DNA of 64,000 nt, taken from the NCBI GenBank assembly GCA_963709355.1, contig CAVPVY010000005.1:186001-250000 (forward strand), written 5' to 3'. Within the stretch, counting starts at the first letter, position 1, and every line of letters begins with the position of its first letter. This DNA is from PLOWO2-12-38-17 sp963709355 (GTDB lineage: Bacteria > Planctomycetota > Brocadiia > Brocadiales > Brocadiaceae). The position numbers and the translations under genes were made by a program. This document shows positions 46,301-54,440 of the stretch, in pieces. The notes below the pieces were generated by a model. The model saw only the letters and a list, made by a program, of their open reading frames with translations. It was not told the origin of the DNA and did no database searches.

Positions 46301-46785
46301 TACAAAAATACTCTGAAAAACAGAAAGAGATACAGGAAGAAACGGAAGAGTTAACAGAATTGGCGGATAAGATGTCTGAACAAAATCCTTTTATGGATGA
46401 GAATGCAAATAAACAACTCGATATGGCGTCCATGTCTATGGGAGAAGCTAAGAAAAAACTCGATAAGTTTGACGTGGAGGATGCGGTGATTGACGAGAGG
46501 GAATCCATGTACCGACTTTCAGAGGCAAGAAAGGGTATGGAATCGGCGAAAGAGAGGATTGCAAAGGGGATGATGGGTAATGGTATCCCAATGCCGATGC
46601 CGTTCCGCGGCCGCATGGATGAAGGTCAATTAGGTGTTTCTAAAGAAAAAGTCGAAATCCCTTCTGAAGAGGCATATAAAGTACCAAAGGAATTCAGGCA
46701 GGATATACTGGATGCGATGAAAGAGGGGTTGCCTGAGAAATATAAAGATCTGAATAAAGATTATTATCAGAGTCTGATGGATTAA
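43312..46785 (+). CDS. DUF4175-type membrane protein with long coiled coil
   Basis: About 1157 residues from MKLNKRLYML (43312); the frame is open 21 codons upstream. Two or three transmembrane segments lie near the N-terminus (CGGIALLFSVCILLLLLGAG, then a second hydrophobic stretch and CVILSISLFIAGIVCLF). A predicted extracytoplasmic beta-rich region follows (about 250-480). From about 480 to 1080 it is a Glu/Lys/Met/Gln-rich coiled coil, with repeated MMQMLEQQQ- and LDKISELENK-like stretches. This is the DUF4175 architecture found in planctomycetes and Bacteroidetes, of unknown function and often in gene runs with TPR or MoxR/VWA proteins. The next gene encodes a TPR protease-like protein, 141 bp downstream. 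Confidence 0.8.
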   Translation: MKLNKRLYMLKDVMYRICLKLNQFIKNISDFVSLISFRDKKTQVTGSIIKSSMQIVCKNIIKDRFCGGIALLFSVCILLLLLGAGFINILLRFPFCFNIFYILGLLALLFVFLKIILFPFISLLNVEKIAILIEQKYPSLNNSLISSIQLAKDKCLFRTNRNKSGKTHIEYSEQLISMLITDTADRLNNLDLNRVVNNKFLRIGCVILSISLFIAGIVCLFKRSYINENIPLLLSFLSNEKGIGTKVLSAYLGPAIGDITTGYRYPLYTGLQTKTLYNSTGDIQALKGSEVQISAITSRSLSSAGIVLKDSTRIPFVVENGKMLKGVLSLLEDDTYVFETVDTNGRIFKDTIIHTIHVEQDRFPEVTLVAPAKDITVNEKDTLEIKYTTKDDFSVSEISLVFEHGGEKKTKPLASFSKRQLQYNGAYSWSLTELNLQPDDKVAYHIEVKDNDAISGPKVSSSKTYYLEIYSSRKKHQELVQMQEALLHEMLYLLSDDLTKRIDDEKCLSRDYLIMTQDGIQVRVERVINLFTDILIGMQDDSMANYGVFYSLENLKNKFRDVTEKKRNALKQSIGDISGESIPAEVLNGLLKYQDEEIVVIEDTIIFLNELIHKQKLDDVIDTGKKLIQSQNNIDKLLEKLREGADAGINEKVLSELKRIEETIQQMMEKLMQMAQTEHMDEFLNADAFRQIEQQDIMKELDTMRDAFNKGDMDAALKAAQSLLAALQGMMNQMRSSAQNMADSSFNNMLKDTNQLLDKISELENKQRELTENTDKLKKDIQQRTAESMNDAFKSFFERQQKRLKVIKEDLSETRDLVAKKELIQEYIRVNRDLKRMAEERDMMASRLSELFGSEEDVEKFEKESGELSKLFGQNAELNREINRDPIQRDFLNISRELPQTEETLSHLEEMLSGWDIKESLNLSKEMSQNLNKWNSRLQHIIEQKKSEIDEKDLNMAKKVEEAADLNQHIIKDLDVMMQMLEQQQTDSLTQEDHNNLQKYSEKQKEIQEETEELTELADKMSEQNPFMDENANKQLDMASMSMGEAKKKLDKFDVEDAVIDERESMYRLSEARKGMESAKERIAKGMMGNGIPMPMPFRGRMDEGQLGVSKEKVEIPSEEAYKVPKEFRQDILDAMKEGLPEKYKDLNKDYYQSLMD

Positions 46786-46926
46786 ATAAATTCTTAGATT
46801 TTGTATCAGATTTTTTAAGAAGAACTATTGCGTATTTTTATCAAAGTACCGTGTTTGAGATTTAAACAGCCTTAATGAAACTGCCATAAAAACACATTGT
46901 TTTTTGTACAAAAAGCGTGGTATTGT

Positions 46927-48531
46927 ATGAGAAAGAATTTTCATAAGAACCCCTTCGTAACATTTTCATTCATAGTGTTTATCTTTTTTTCAGTTCAATT
47001 TTGCGCAACTGCCCAGGATGCAAAATTCTTAGACATTGTCGGTGAAATTACATACGGCGAGGAGTGTTTAAAGACATGGCAAATTGAAGAGGCGTCATCA
47101 GTTGCAAATAAGCTTCTTTTACTTGCACCGAATGACCCTTATGTATGTTTTTTTTCAGGTGAAGTGCGTTTTTACGAGGGTAATTACCATGAAGCATTGT
47201 TATTTCTGAAGAAAGCGCTTAATGAACCTGCTATAGTTCAAAAGGGAGAGGAGTTTTATAATCTTGTAGATAAGATTTATCAAACAGCGAGCAAGTTTAA
47301 GGAGATCAAGACAGAGCATTTCCTGTTCAGATATGTGGAAGAAAAGGACGCCATCTTGGTTGATTATGCCGTTGATGCGCTTGAAAAAGCATACAACTCC
47401 ATTGGAAATGACCTGAATTATTTTCTACAAACCCCTATCCTTGTTGAGGTATATCCCAATGCGGAGAGTTTTTGTACAATCTCGACACTTACAAAGGAAG
47501 AGATAGAGACATCTGGAACGGTGGCAATTTGTTTATTTAACCGCGTGATTATTACAAGCCCACGCCTTCAGCCAAGGGGCTACCAGTGGCTCGATACGCT
47601 TGCCCACGAATTTGTACATTATGTAATAATGAAAAAAACACACAATCGTGTTCCTATTTGGCTTCACGAAGGCATTGCCAAGTATGAAGAAAAACGGTGG
47701 ATAGAGGATAATACTCCGAACCTACCTGTATCGCTTGAGAGTTTACTTACCGAGGCCGTTGAGAATGATTATTTTATTACATTCAAACAGATGCATCCAT
47801 CGCTGGCGAAATTAAAAAGGAGGGAGGATACGGCGCTTGCCTTTACCGAGGTCTTTACTGTAATTGATTATATATTCAGGCACGGCGGGTATCCTCTGAT
47901 TGTATCTATCCTGGACGGTATAAGGGATGGGAAATCCACAGAAGAAGCGGTATCGTCTGCAATGGGTGTTTCGTTTGATGAGTTTGAAAAGAACTGGCTA
48001 AATGAATTGAAGCAAAAGAAACTGAGGCGAATTCACGGTATCAGGATACTTCCCACAAAACTCAAGGAATCGTCGGCAATAGTGGATGATTTAGAAAGTG
48101 TTGCGGATATAGAGGTAAAGGATGCCAGAAAATACGCTATTTTAGGTGATTTGTTGCGCAGAGAGGGTTTGCACAGTACTGCTATTGTGGAATATGAAAA
48201 GGCATTCAATAAAGCAGGCAACATCTCTCCGCAGATACAGAATAAACTGGCAATGGCTTATATCTTAGATACTCAATATGCAAAAGCAGAGGAAATTCTG
48301 AAGATTGCGCTTGAATATTATCCTGAATATACAACCACATATATCTCACTGGGTGAGCTTTATCAGCGAAAAGGTGATTATGATATAGCCATACAACTCC
48401 TGTCTGAAGCCAATCACATCAATCCGTTTAACCCTGTCATACACAAAAACCTTGCTATGCTATATGACAAACTTGGTAAAAAGGATGAGGCAAGTATTGA
48501 AATGAAAAGGCTTAGGATGCTGGTAAAATAA
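46927..48531 (+). CDS. TPR protein with gluzincin (peptidase MA-type) domain, secreted
   Basis: 534 residues. Signal peptide (NPFVTFSFIVFIFFSVQFCA, cleavage near ATA). TPR-like helices at about 40-110. A metallopeptidase domain at about 120-350 has the zinc motif DTLAHEFVHYVI and the downstream Glu in VPIWLHEGIAKYEE. Several TPRs follow at about 390-530. The ATG at 46927 is preferred because the signal peptide begins there; the frame is open ten codons earlier. It converges on clpX with one base between stops. Its substrate is unknown; the TPRs may recruit it to the envelope complex suggested by the DUF4175 gene. Confidence 0.85.
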   Translation: MRKNFHKNPFVTFSFIVFIFFSVQFCATAQDAKFLDIVGEITYGEECLKTWQIEEASSVANKLLLLAPNDPYVCFFSGEVRFYEGNYHEALLFLKKALNEPAIVQKGEEFYNLVDKIYQTASKFKEIKTEHFLFRYVEEKDAILVDYAVDALEKAYNSIGNDLNYFLQTPILVEVYPNAESFCTISTLTKEEIETSGTVAICLFNRVIITSPRLQPRGYQWLDTLAHEFVHYVIMKKTHNRVPIWLHEGIAKYEEKRWIEDNTPNLPVSLESLLTEAVENDYFITFKQMHPSLAKLKRREDTALAFTEVFTVIDYIFRHGGYPLIVSILDGIRDGKSTEEAVSSAMGVSFDEFEKNWLNELKQKKLRRIHGIRILPTKLKESSAIVDDLESVADIEVKDARKYAILGDLLRREGLHSTAIVEYEKAFNKAGNISPQIQNKLAMAYILDTQYAKAEEILKIALEYYPEYTTTYISLGELYQRKGDYDIAIQLLSEANHINPFNPVIHKNLAMLYDKLGKKDEASIEMKRLRMLVK

Positions 48532-48532
48532 G

Positions 48533-49780
48533 CTAGGCAGTCTTTCTGTATTTTTGAGCGAGTAGCGTCACTTCACCGCGCACGACAGCTGGCGTGACAA
48601 CAAATGAAGCATCCCCCTTGTTGGATGGTAGATGATACATGGCATCAAGCATGAAGTTCTCAAATATAGCCCTCAATGCCCTTGCGCCTGTTTTCTTTTC
48701 ATAAGCTAATTTGCTGATTTCGACAAGCGCATCATTTGAAAATTCTAATTTTGTACCTTCCATCTCGAAGAATTTTTGATATTGTTTGATCAGCGCATTT
48801 TTTGGTTCAGTCATAACCTTGACTAAATCGTCCTGAGTAAGTGGCATTAAAGAGGCAGTTATAGGAAGCCTGCCAACGAATTCTACTATCATCCCGAAAT
48901 TTATAATATCCTCAACCTCTACTTTACTCAGGGTATCGCCCAATAACCCGTCCTTATTCTTTTCATCTGTACTTTTAATGTCAAAACCTATGGTTGTTTT
49001 TCCGATTCTACGTTTTATAATATCTTCTATTCCTGTAAAAGTGCCACCGCAAATGAAAAGGATATCCCTAGTATCCATTTGGATATACTGTTGTTCGGGA
49101 TGTTTTCTTCCTCCTTGTGGAGGTACATTTGATATGGTACCTTCCAGCATCTTTAATAGTGCCTGTTGAACACCTTCGCCCGAAACATCTCTTGTGATTG
49201 ATGGGTTGGGACTTTTTCTTGCTATCTTATCAATTTCGTCAATATAAATTATTCCTTGCTGTGCACGCTGTAAATTAAAATCCGCATTTCGCAATAGTGC
49301 AAGTAATACATTTTCAACATCTTCTCCAACATAACCTGCTTCTGTAATAGTTGTTGCGTCTGCAATTGCAAAAGGTACATCAAGTATCCTTGCAAGTGTA
49401 CGCGCAAGTAATGTCTTCCCTGTGCCTGTAGGTCCTACAAGTAAAATATTACTTTTTTCTATTTCAACGCTATCAGTATCTGTACGTGAGATTAGACGCT
49501 TATAATGGTTATAAACAGCAACTGCAAGCGTCTTCTTTGCTTTTTCCTGTCCTATTATGTATTCGTCAAGTTGTTCTTTTATTTGCGCAGGCGTGGGCAT
49601 TTTCCCTAATGTCTTGATTGCTACCTGTTTGTTATCTTTTTGGAGAAGGGTGTAACATGCCTCCACGCATTCGTTGCAAATAAAAATACTAGCGTCTCCC
49701 TGTATCAAACGGCCTACTGTATCATATTTTCTGCCACAAAAGGAACATGATGCCTTGCCTTCACTGGTTCTTTTTGCCAT
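48533..49780 (-). CDS. clpX: ClpX ATP-dependent protease specificity subunit
   Basis: 415 residues. The N-terminal zinc-binding domain has two Cys pairs, CSFCGRK and CNECVEAC. The AAA+ core has Walker A LVGPTGTGKTLLARTLA, Walker B IIYIDEIDKI, pore loop AGYVGEDV and a sensor-2 region (KKTGARALRAIFE), with an IGF-like loop GKTTIGFD. It unfolds substrates for ClpP. No clpP or tig neighbour is present, which is unusual since clpP-clpX often pair. Confidence 0.96.
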   Translation of the reverse strand: MAKRTSEGKASCSFCGRKYDTVGRLIQGDASIFICNECVEACYTLLQKDNKQVAIKTLGKMPTPAQIKEQLDEYIIGQEKAKKTLAVAVYNHYKRLISRTDTDSVEIEKSNILLVGPTGTGKTLLARTLARILDVPFAIADATTITEAGYVGEDVENVLLALLRNADFNLQRAQQGIIYIDEIDKIARKSPNPSITRDVSGEGVQQALLKMLEGTISNVPPQGGRKHPEQQYIQMDTRDILFICGGTFTGIEDIIKRRIGKTTIGFDIKSTDEKNKDGLLGDTLSKVEVEDIINFGMIVEFVGRLPITASLMPLTQDDLVKVMTEPKNALIKQYQKFFEMEGTKLEFSNDALVEISKLAYEKKTGARALRAIFENFMLDAMYHLPSNKGDASFVVTPAVVRGEVTLLAQKYRKTA

Positions 49781-49999
49781 AGGTCTGTTACCTCACAGGT
49801 GTAAAATGTTTTTACTTCGATTTCAAATGCTACCAAACAATGGGAAAATATGCAAATTTTTTTTGATATACTTTGAGTTTTGGGACTGATCTAATAAATT
49901 TTTGATAAATGATGTAATAATCTGTTGAAGTTTCTATTTATTTTTTGGTATTATTAATCAAATTTATATATTTATTTTTAGTTTATTGGGAAAATTTAT

Positions 50000-50092
50000 A
50001 TGGCAAGCGGATTTAATGGCAAGAAAAAACACAGACTTAATAGGAAAAAATATCTTTTGAAAAGACGTAGAAGGAAATTCAAGAACGCTTAA
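50000..50092 (+). CDS. Very small basic protein, AURKAIP1/COX24-like (30 aa)
   Basis: ATG at 50000, TAA at 50090-50092. The peptide starts MASGFNGKKKHRLNRKKYLL and continues KRRRRKFKNA: 13 of 30 residues are Lys or Arg. This matches the short bacterial relatives of the mitochondrial ribosomal COX24/AURKAIP1 tail, probably a ribosome-associated peptide comparable to bTHX. It lies in the gap between clpX and the sigma factor gene and is too short for usual gene finders. A weak GGGA precedes the start. Confidence 0.65.
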   Translation: MASGFNGKKKHRLNRKKYLLKRRRRKFKNA

Positions 50093-50477
50093 TTAAGATT
50101 TTATTTTGACAAATTTTGTCAGAATTAAAATTTGAATTAATAAAAATATAATAGTTTCTCTGCCATTCAACAAAATATCCATCCTATATATAAGAAGATA
50201 ATACGGAAAGGTTCTTTCCACAGATTTATATTTTAAAATCTCGTGGCAAGTTTTATCTTCCGGCCTGAACAAAAGGCATCTGTTGACCGGATAATTGAAA
50301 AACTTAATATAAAAAAAATAGAGGCTTTGCAGTATCTGCAAAGCCTCCCAAGATTGTAACTTTGATATTCAACGATTTTAATTTCTAATCAGCTTTAAAA
50401 AGGCCAGATGATATAGAACGATTCTTGTTTATTTATAAAATAACTCGGGTGATTGTAAACAACTAAATGGGATAGAA
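50093..50477. other. Intergenic region containing the sigma factor terminator
   Basis: 385 bp after the 30-codon gene. It contains the terminator at 50321-50347. The 82-codon minus-strand frame at 50093-50341 runs through that hairpin and shows no family, so it is not called as a gene. Confidence 0.4.
50321..50347 (-). terminator. Intrinsic terminator of the sigma factor gene
   Basis: GAGGCTTTGCAG and CTGCAAAGCCTC form a perfect 12-bp stem with a TAT loop. Reading leftward a run of T residues follows (complement of AAAAAAAATA). It lies 130 bp after the sigma factor stop. Confidence 0.85.
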
Positions 50478-51959
50478 TTAATTTGTCAGTACGCTATTAA
50501 AGAATCCCTCCAGCTTTCTAACTCTCATTGGATGCTGTAGCTTACGAAGCGCAATGGCTTCAATTTGACGTATTCGTTCTCTTGTAATGTTAAACCGTTT
50601 TCCAATATCTTCTAATGTGTGCATATATCCATCGCTAATACCAAAACGTAATTTAATTACCTCTCTTTCTCTATGACTTAATGTGTTCAGAATTTTCTCT
50701 ATTTGTTCTTTAAGCAAAGATTGCTGAACAGCGTAAATTGGTGATTCGGCTTTTTTATCCTGGATAAAATCCTCAAACACCGTTTCGCCGCCGTCTCCAA
50801 TTGGATTTCCCAAAGATACAGGCTGAGAGGCTATTCGGAATACTCGGTAAACTTCTGAGATTGGGATATTTGCCTCTTTTGCGATTGCATCTATCTGTCT
50901 AACTTTATTGTGTTCATTTTGTGTATTCTTCATTACTTGGTTAGTTTTATTGACTATGTCCGTCATATGTACCGGGATGCGAACCGTTCTTACCTTATCA
51001 TCTATAGCTCTGATAATTGCCTGTTTAATCCACCATGTGGCATAAGTACTAAATTTGAATCCCATACGATAGTCATATTTGTCAATAGCCCGCATTAAAC
51101 CTGTATTTCCTTCCTGAATAAGATCATGAAATGCCATACCGCGTTTCCTGTATTTTTTTGCGATACTTACCACTAGCCTTAGATTTCCTTCAGAGAAACG
51201 CTTTCTGGCTGATTTATATTCATTGTAAATTGACTGAATGTTGTTCCTTGCCTTTTCTATTTTGGCAGCAGGCAGCATTAAAAGGGTCCGTATTTCTGTT
51301 ATGTTATTAAAATATTTTTTCTGAGTTTTCTTTTTGTGATAAAAACCCTTTGAATGCTTTTTAAACTTTATTACATTTGACATTACCTCTAGTAACTGTC
51401 TCATAACAGGAAACATACTCTCAGTACGCATGTGTGTCGCTTCTATATTTCTGATTATCTTTCTTTTTCTTGCTAATATATTTCTGAACGTTCTGATCCT
51501 TACGGCAAGAGAAACACTTTTTTTGCTTATTTTTTCATAGTCAATGCGATTGTTTTTAAGCGCATCCCCAATTTTTTCAATAATTTCACGGATTTGGTTA
51601 ATCAGTTCCTCTTTGCTTTGGTCTTTTATTACCACTGTGTCAACAAATTGAACAAGTTCTGATTCCTTGTCTACGCCATTAAGGGTGTGCATATAAGTTC
51701 TCATAGCATAATCAAATATTAATACCTTCCTGATAAGCAGTTTACGCATAACCTTTATTTTTTTTGCCAGATACAACTCTTCATCTCGGTTTAGCATGGG
51801 TAAGGAAGCCATTTCCTTTAAATAAAGACGAACAGGGTCATAATCTTTATGTTTTCCCTTTTTCTCAGTATTATCTGTTTCATCCAGATATTCTTCGTTA
51901 TAACCTGCGAACCCCTCGTCATTGTTAAGATAATTATTTTTATACTCTAACATATCCAT
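50478..51959 (-). CDS. Sigma-70 family RNA polymerase sigma factor, RpoD-like
   Basis: 493 residues. Region 1.2 (DPVRLYLKEMASLPMLNRDEEL), a 180-residue basic nonconserved insert, region 2 (FSEGNLRLVVSIAKKYRKRG, then FKFSTYATWWIKQAI), region 3 and region 4 with the helix-turn-helix (LEDIGKRFNITRERIRQIEA). Primary (housekeeping) or primary-like group 2 factor; region 1.1 is absent or very short, an acidic leader taking its place. AGGA lies 7 nt before the ATG at 51959, and a second Met follows at 51953. Directs promoter recognition by RNA polymerase. Confidence 0.92.
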   Translation of the reverse strand: MDMLEYKNNYLNNDEGFAGYNEEYLDETDNTEKKGKHKDYDPVRLYLKEMASLPMLNRDEELYLAKKIKVMRKLLIRKVLIFDYAMRTYMHTLNGVDKESELVQFVDTVVIKDQSKEELINQIREIIEKIGDALKNNRIDYEKISKKSVSLAVRIRTFRNILARKRKIIRNIEATHMRTESMFPVMRQLLEVMSNVIKFKKHSKGFYHKKKTQKKYFNNITEIRTLLMLPAAKIEKARNNIQSIYNEYKSARKRFSEGNLRLVVSIAKKYRKRGMAFHDLIQEGNTGLMRAIDKYDYRMGFKFSTYATWWIKQAIIRAIDDKVRTVRIPVHMTDIVNKTNQVMKNTQNEHNKVRQIDAIAKEANIPISEVYRVFRIASQPVSLGNPIGDGGETVFEDFIQDKKAESPIYAVQQSLLKEQIEKILNTLSHREREVIKLRFGISDGYMHTLEDIGKRFNITRERIRQIEAIALRKLQHPMRVRKLEGFFNSVLTN

Positions 51960-52152
51960 ATTTTTTTCCTGTTTAATTAAGTTTGTATGAGACAGCTTTT
52001 CAAATATTTAAACATTTTTTTACTAAAAAATGTTTAAAAAAAATTAAATATTTTTAAAAACTTTATTTGGTGTATAACTTGAGAGCATGTGTAATTAGCT
52101 GTATGTTAAGGAGATAAGAGAAATAGGAATAGGTCTTTTTAATAATTCAGAA

Positions 52153-54378
52153 CTAAACGGTATTTTTGTAAGGAATTTTATTTATAGTGGCGAATCTCAA
52201 AAACAACGAGTTTGTTACTACTGATATGGAGGAAAATGCCATTGCCAGTCCTGCGTATTCAGGCTTTAGACTTATTCCAAAAGTTGGATATAAGACGCCA
52301 GCCGCAATTGGAATACAAGTCACGTTATAAAAAAATGCCCAGAATAGATTTTGCTTTATCTTTAAAAGTGTTTTCTTGCCTAATGTAATTGTTCGTGGAA
52401 TATCAATTATATCATTTTTTATTAAAATAATATCTCCTGCTTCTTTTGTAATATCTGTTCCAGCCCCTATTGCGATCCCTACATTTGCCTGTGCTAACGC
52501 AGGCGCATCGTTTATGCCGTCTCCAACCATCCCAACCTTTATGCCGTTATTTTGTAGATTTTTAATGACCTCCCTTTTTTCTACAGGATGTATTCTTGCT
52601 CGGTATTCGTCAATACCTACTTTAGTTGCTACTGCAGCAGCTACCTGAGGATTATCGCCTGTTATCATTATAACCCGTATGTTCATTTGTTTTAATAAAC
52701 TTATAGCCGTGTTAGTATTTTGTTTTATTCTATCCATTAGTCCTAGAATGCCAATAAGTTTGTTATCATAAGCAACATACATTATAGATTTCCCATGAGA
52801 TTCTAATTCCTTTACCTTTTCATGCAGATTATCGGTTACAATTGCGTGGGAAGTCATAAGTGTTTCATTACCAATTAACAACTTTTTCCTCTTATAAAAA
52901 CAAATGATACCCCTACCTGTTTCTTCATTAAAGTTTTCAACAATATTCAATTTTATACCCTTTTTATTTGCTTCTTCAACAACGGATTGGGCAAGAGGAT
53001 GATTTGAAAAGGTACATCCAGAGGCGGCAAGTTCTATAAGTTCTGATTCTGTAGTTGCATTTATGTTGACGATATCTGTTAATGCAAAATGCCCTTCTGT
53101 GATTGTCCCGGTCTTGTCTAATATTATAGCATTTATGTTTGCAATCTGTTCGAGTGCGCTTGCCCGCTTGATAAGAATTGAGTTGTCAAGTCCTACGCCG
53201 CTTCCAACCATAAGGGCAGTCGGGGTTGCCAGCCCAAGGGCACATGGACATGCAATTACAAGTACTGCAATAGCCTGTCTTAATGCCCACAAAAATGGTT
53301 GTTGCCCGGCAGCATCATAAAAGACAAAATACCAGCATAGAAAGGTTAATACTGACAGACATACAACAATCGGGACAAATATGTTGGATACCTTATCGGC
53401 AAATCTCTGAATGGGGGCCTTATCCATCTGCGCTTCCTCAACAGTACTGACAATTTTAGCTAAAACTGTTTCTTCACCTACCTTTGTGGCTTTGATTAGT
53501 AAAATACCCGTTTTATTTATGGTTGCCCCTGTAACGTTGTCTCCTTTCTGTTTGGTAACAGGTAAGGATTCACCTGTTAGCATGGATTCGTCCACTGATG
53601 AAGCACCTTCTATTACTGCGCCATCTACAGGGATAATCTCGCCTGCCCTTACTATTACAGTATCTCCAACCTGTAGAAAAGATGCGTTTATTTCTATTTC
53701 CTTTCCATCTTGTGATAGCAAATGTGCCTTGTCCGATTGTAATTTTATTAATTTCTGTAAGGTCTGGTTCGCCTTTCCCTTTACCTGTTCTTCCAAATAC
53801 TTTCCTATGCGAATGAATGTAATCAACATTACTGCAGTTTCAAAGAAGGCATGACCAGAAGCGCCAAAAAGACCGTTCATCGCAAGAATACTATAAATGT
53901 AAGAGGATAATATTCCAATCGAGATGAGTACGTCCATATTTGCAGATAGATTTTTGATAGATTTATAAGCACTGACAAAAAAATCAAGGCCAGGACCTAA
54001 TAAGGTCATTGTAGCAATAATCATAATAAAATACGGTGTGTATGTATGTAAGGTATCTGGTAAATGTGCATACATCAGCGTCATTGTAATAATGGAGGCT
54101 ATTATGCAAAGGATTAGCCATCCAGTTTGCAGCGGTGTTTGTTTATCCTGTTTTAATGGAAAACGTTCTTTTGCCGTGTAACCAATATCCCTTATACGAT
54201 TAAAAATTATATCTTTGCTTACAACAGCTGGGTCATAGTTTACAAACCCTATCGCTGTTGAAAAATTGATCCGAATAGATATGATTCCTTCTGAATCTTT
54301 AAGTTTTGTCTCAATTGTTTTGGCACAATTTGCACAGTGCATGCCTGCTATGTTAAATTTTACAATTTGTTCGTTCAT
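52153..54378 (-). CDS. copA: Copper-translocating P1B-type ATPase
   Basis: 741 residues. One N-terminal heavy-metal domain with GMHCANCAKTIE, eight transmembrane segments, the A-domain MLTGESLPV, the metal-site CPCALGLATPTALMVG, the phosphorylation site ILDKTGTITEG, HP motif (NHPLAQSVV) and the hinge VGDGINDAPALAQANVGIAI. The CPC motif and single CxxC domain indicate Cu(I) export. It follows murD on the same strand with a 62-bp gap. No CueR-like operator was recognised. Confidence 0.93.
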   Translation of the reverse strand: MNEQIVKFNIAGMHCANCAKTIETKLKDSEGIISIRINFSTAIGFVNYDPAVVSKDIIFNRIRDIGYTAKERFPLKQDKQTPLQTGWLILCIIASIITMTLMYAHLPDTLHTYTPYFIMIIATMTLLGPGLDFFVSAYKSIKNLSANMDVLISIGILSSYIYSILAMNGLFGASGHAFFETAVMLITFIRIGKYLEEQVKGKANQTLQKLIKLQSDKAHLLSQDGKEIEINASFLQVGDTVIVRAGEIIPVDGAVIEGASSVDESMLTGESLPVTKQKGDNVTGATINKTGILLIKATKVGEETVLAKIVSTVEEAQMDKAPIQRFADKVSNIFVPIVVCLSVLTFLCWYFVFYDAAGQQPFLWALRQAIAVLVIACPCALGLATPTALMVGSGVGLDNSILIKRASALEQIANINAIILDKTGTITEGHFALTDIVNINATTESELIELAASGCTFSNHPLAQSVVEEANKKGIKLNIVENFNEETGRGIICFYKRKKLLIGNETLMTSHAIVTDNLHEKVKELESHGKSIMYVAYDNKLIGILGLMDRIKQNTNTAISLLKQMNIRVIMITGDNPQVAAAVATKVGIDEYRARIHPVEKREVIKNLQNNGIKVGMVGDGINDAPALAQANVGIAIGAGTDITKEAGDIILIKNDIIDIPRTITLGKKTLLKIKQNLFWAFFYNVTCIPIAAGVLYPTFGISLKPEYAGLAMAFSSISVVTNSLFLRFATINKIPYKNTV

Positions 54379-54440
54379 TTACAGATTTATGGAGTTCAAA
54401 CTTATATTATTTAGTCTTAAAATTTATTGCTAATGTAATA

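Noticed and set aside
50093..50341. 82-codon ORF downstream of the sigma factor gene
   Set aside because: It reads through the perfect 12-bp terminator stem and has no family features.
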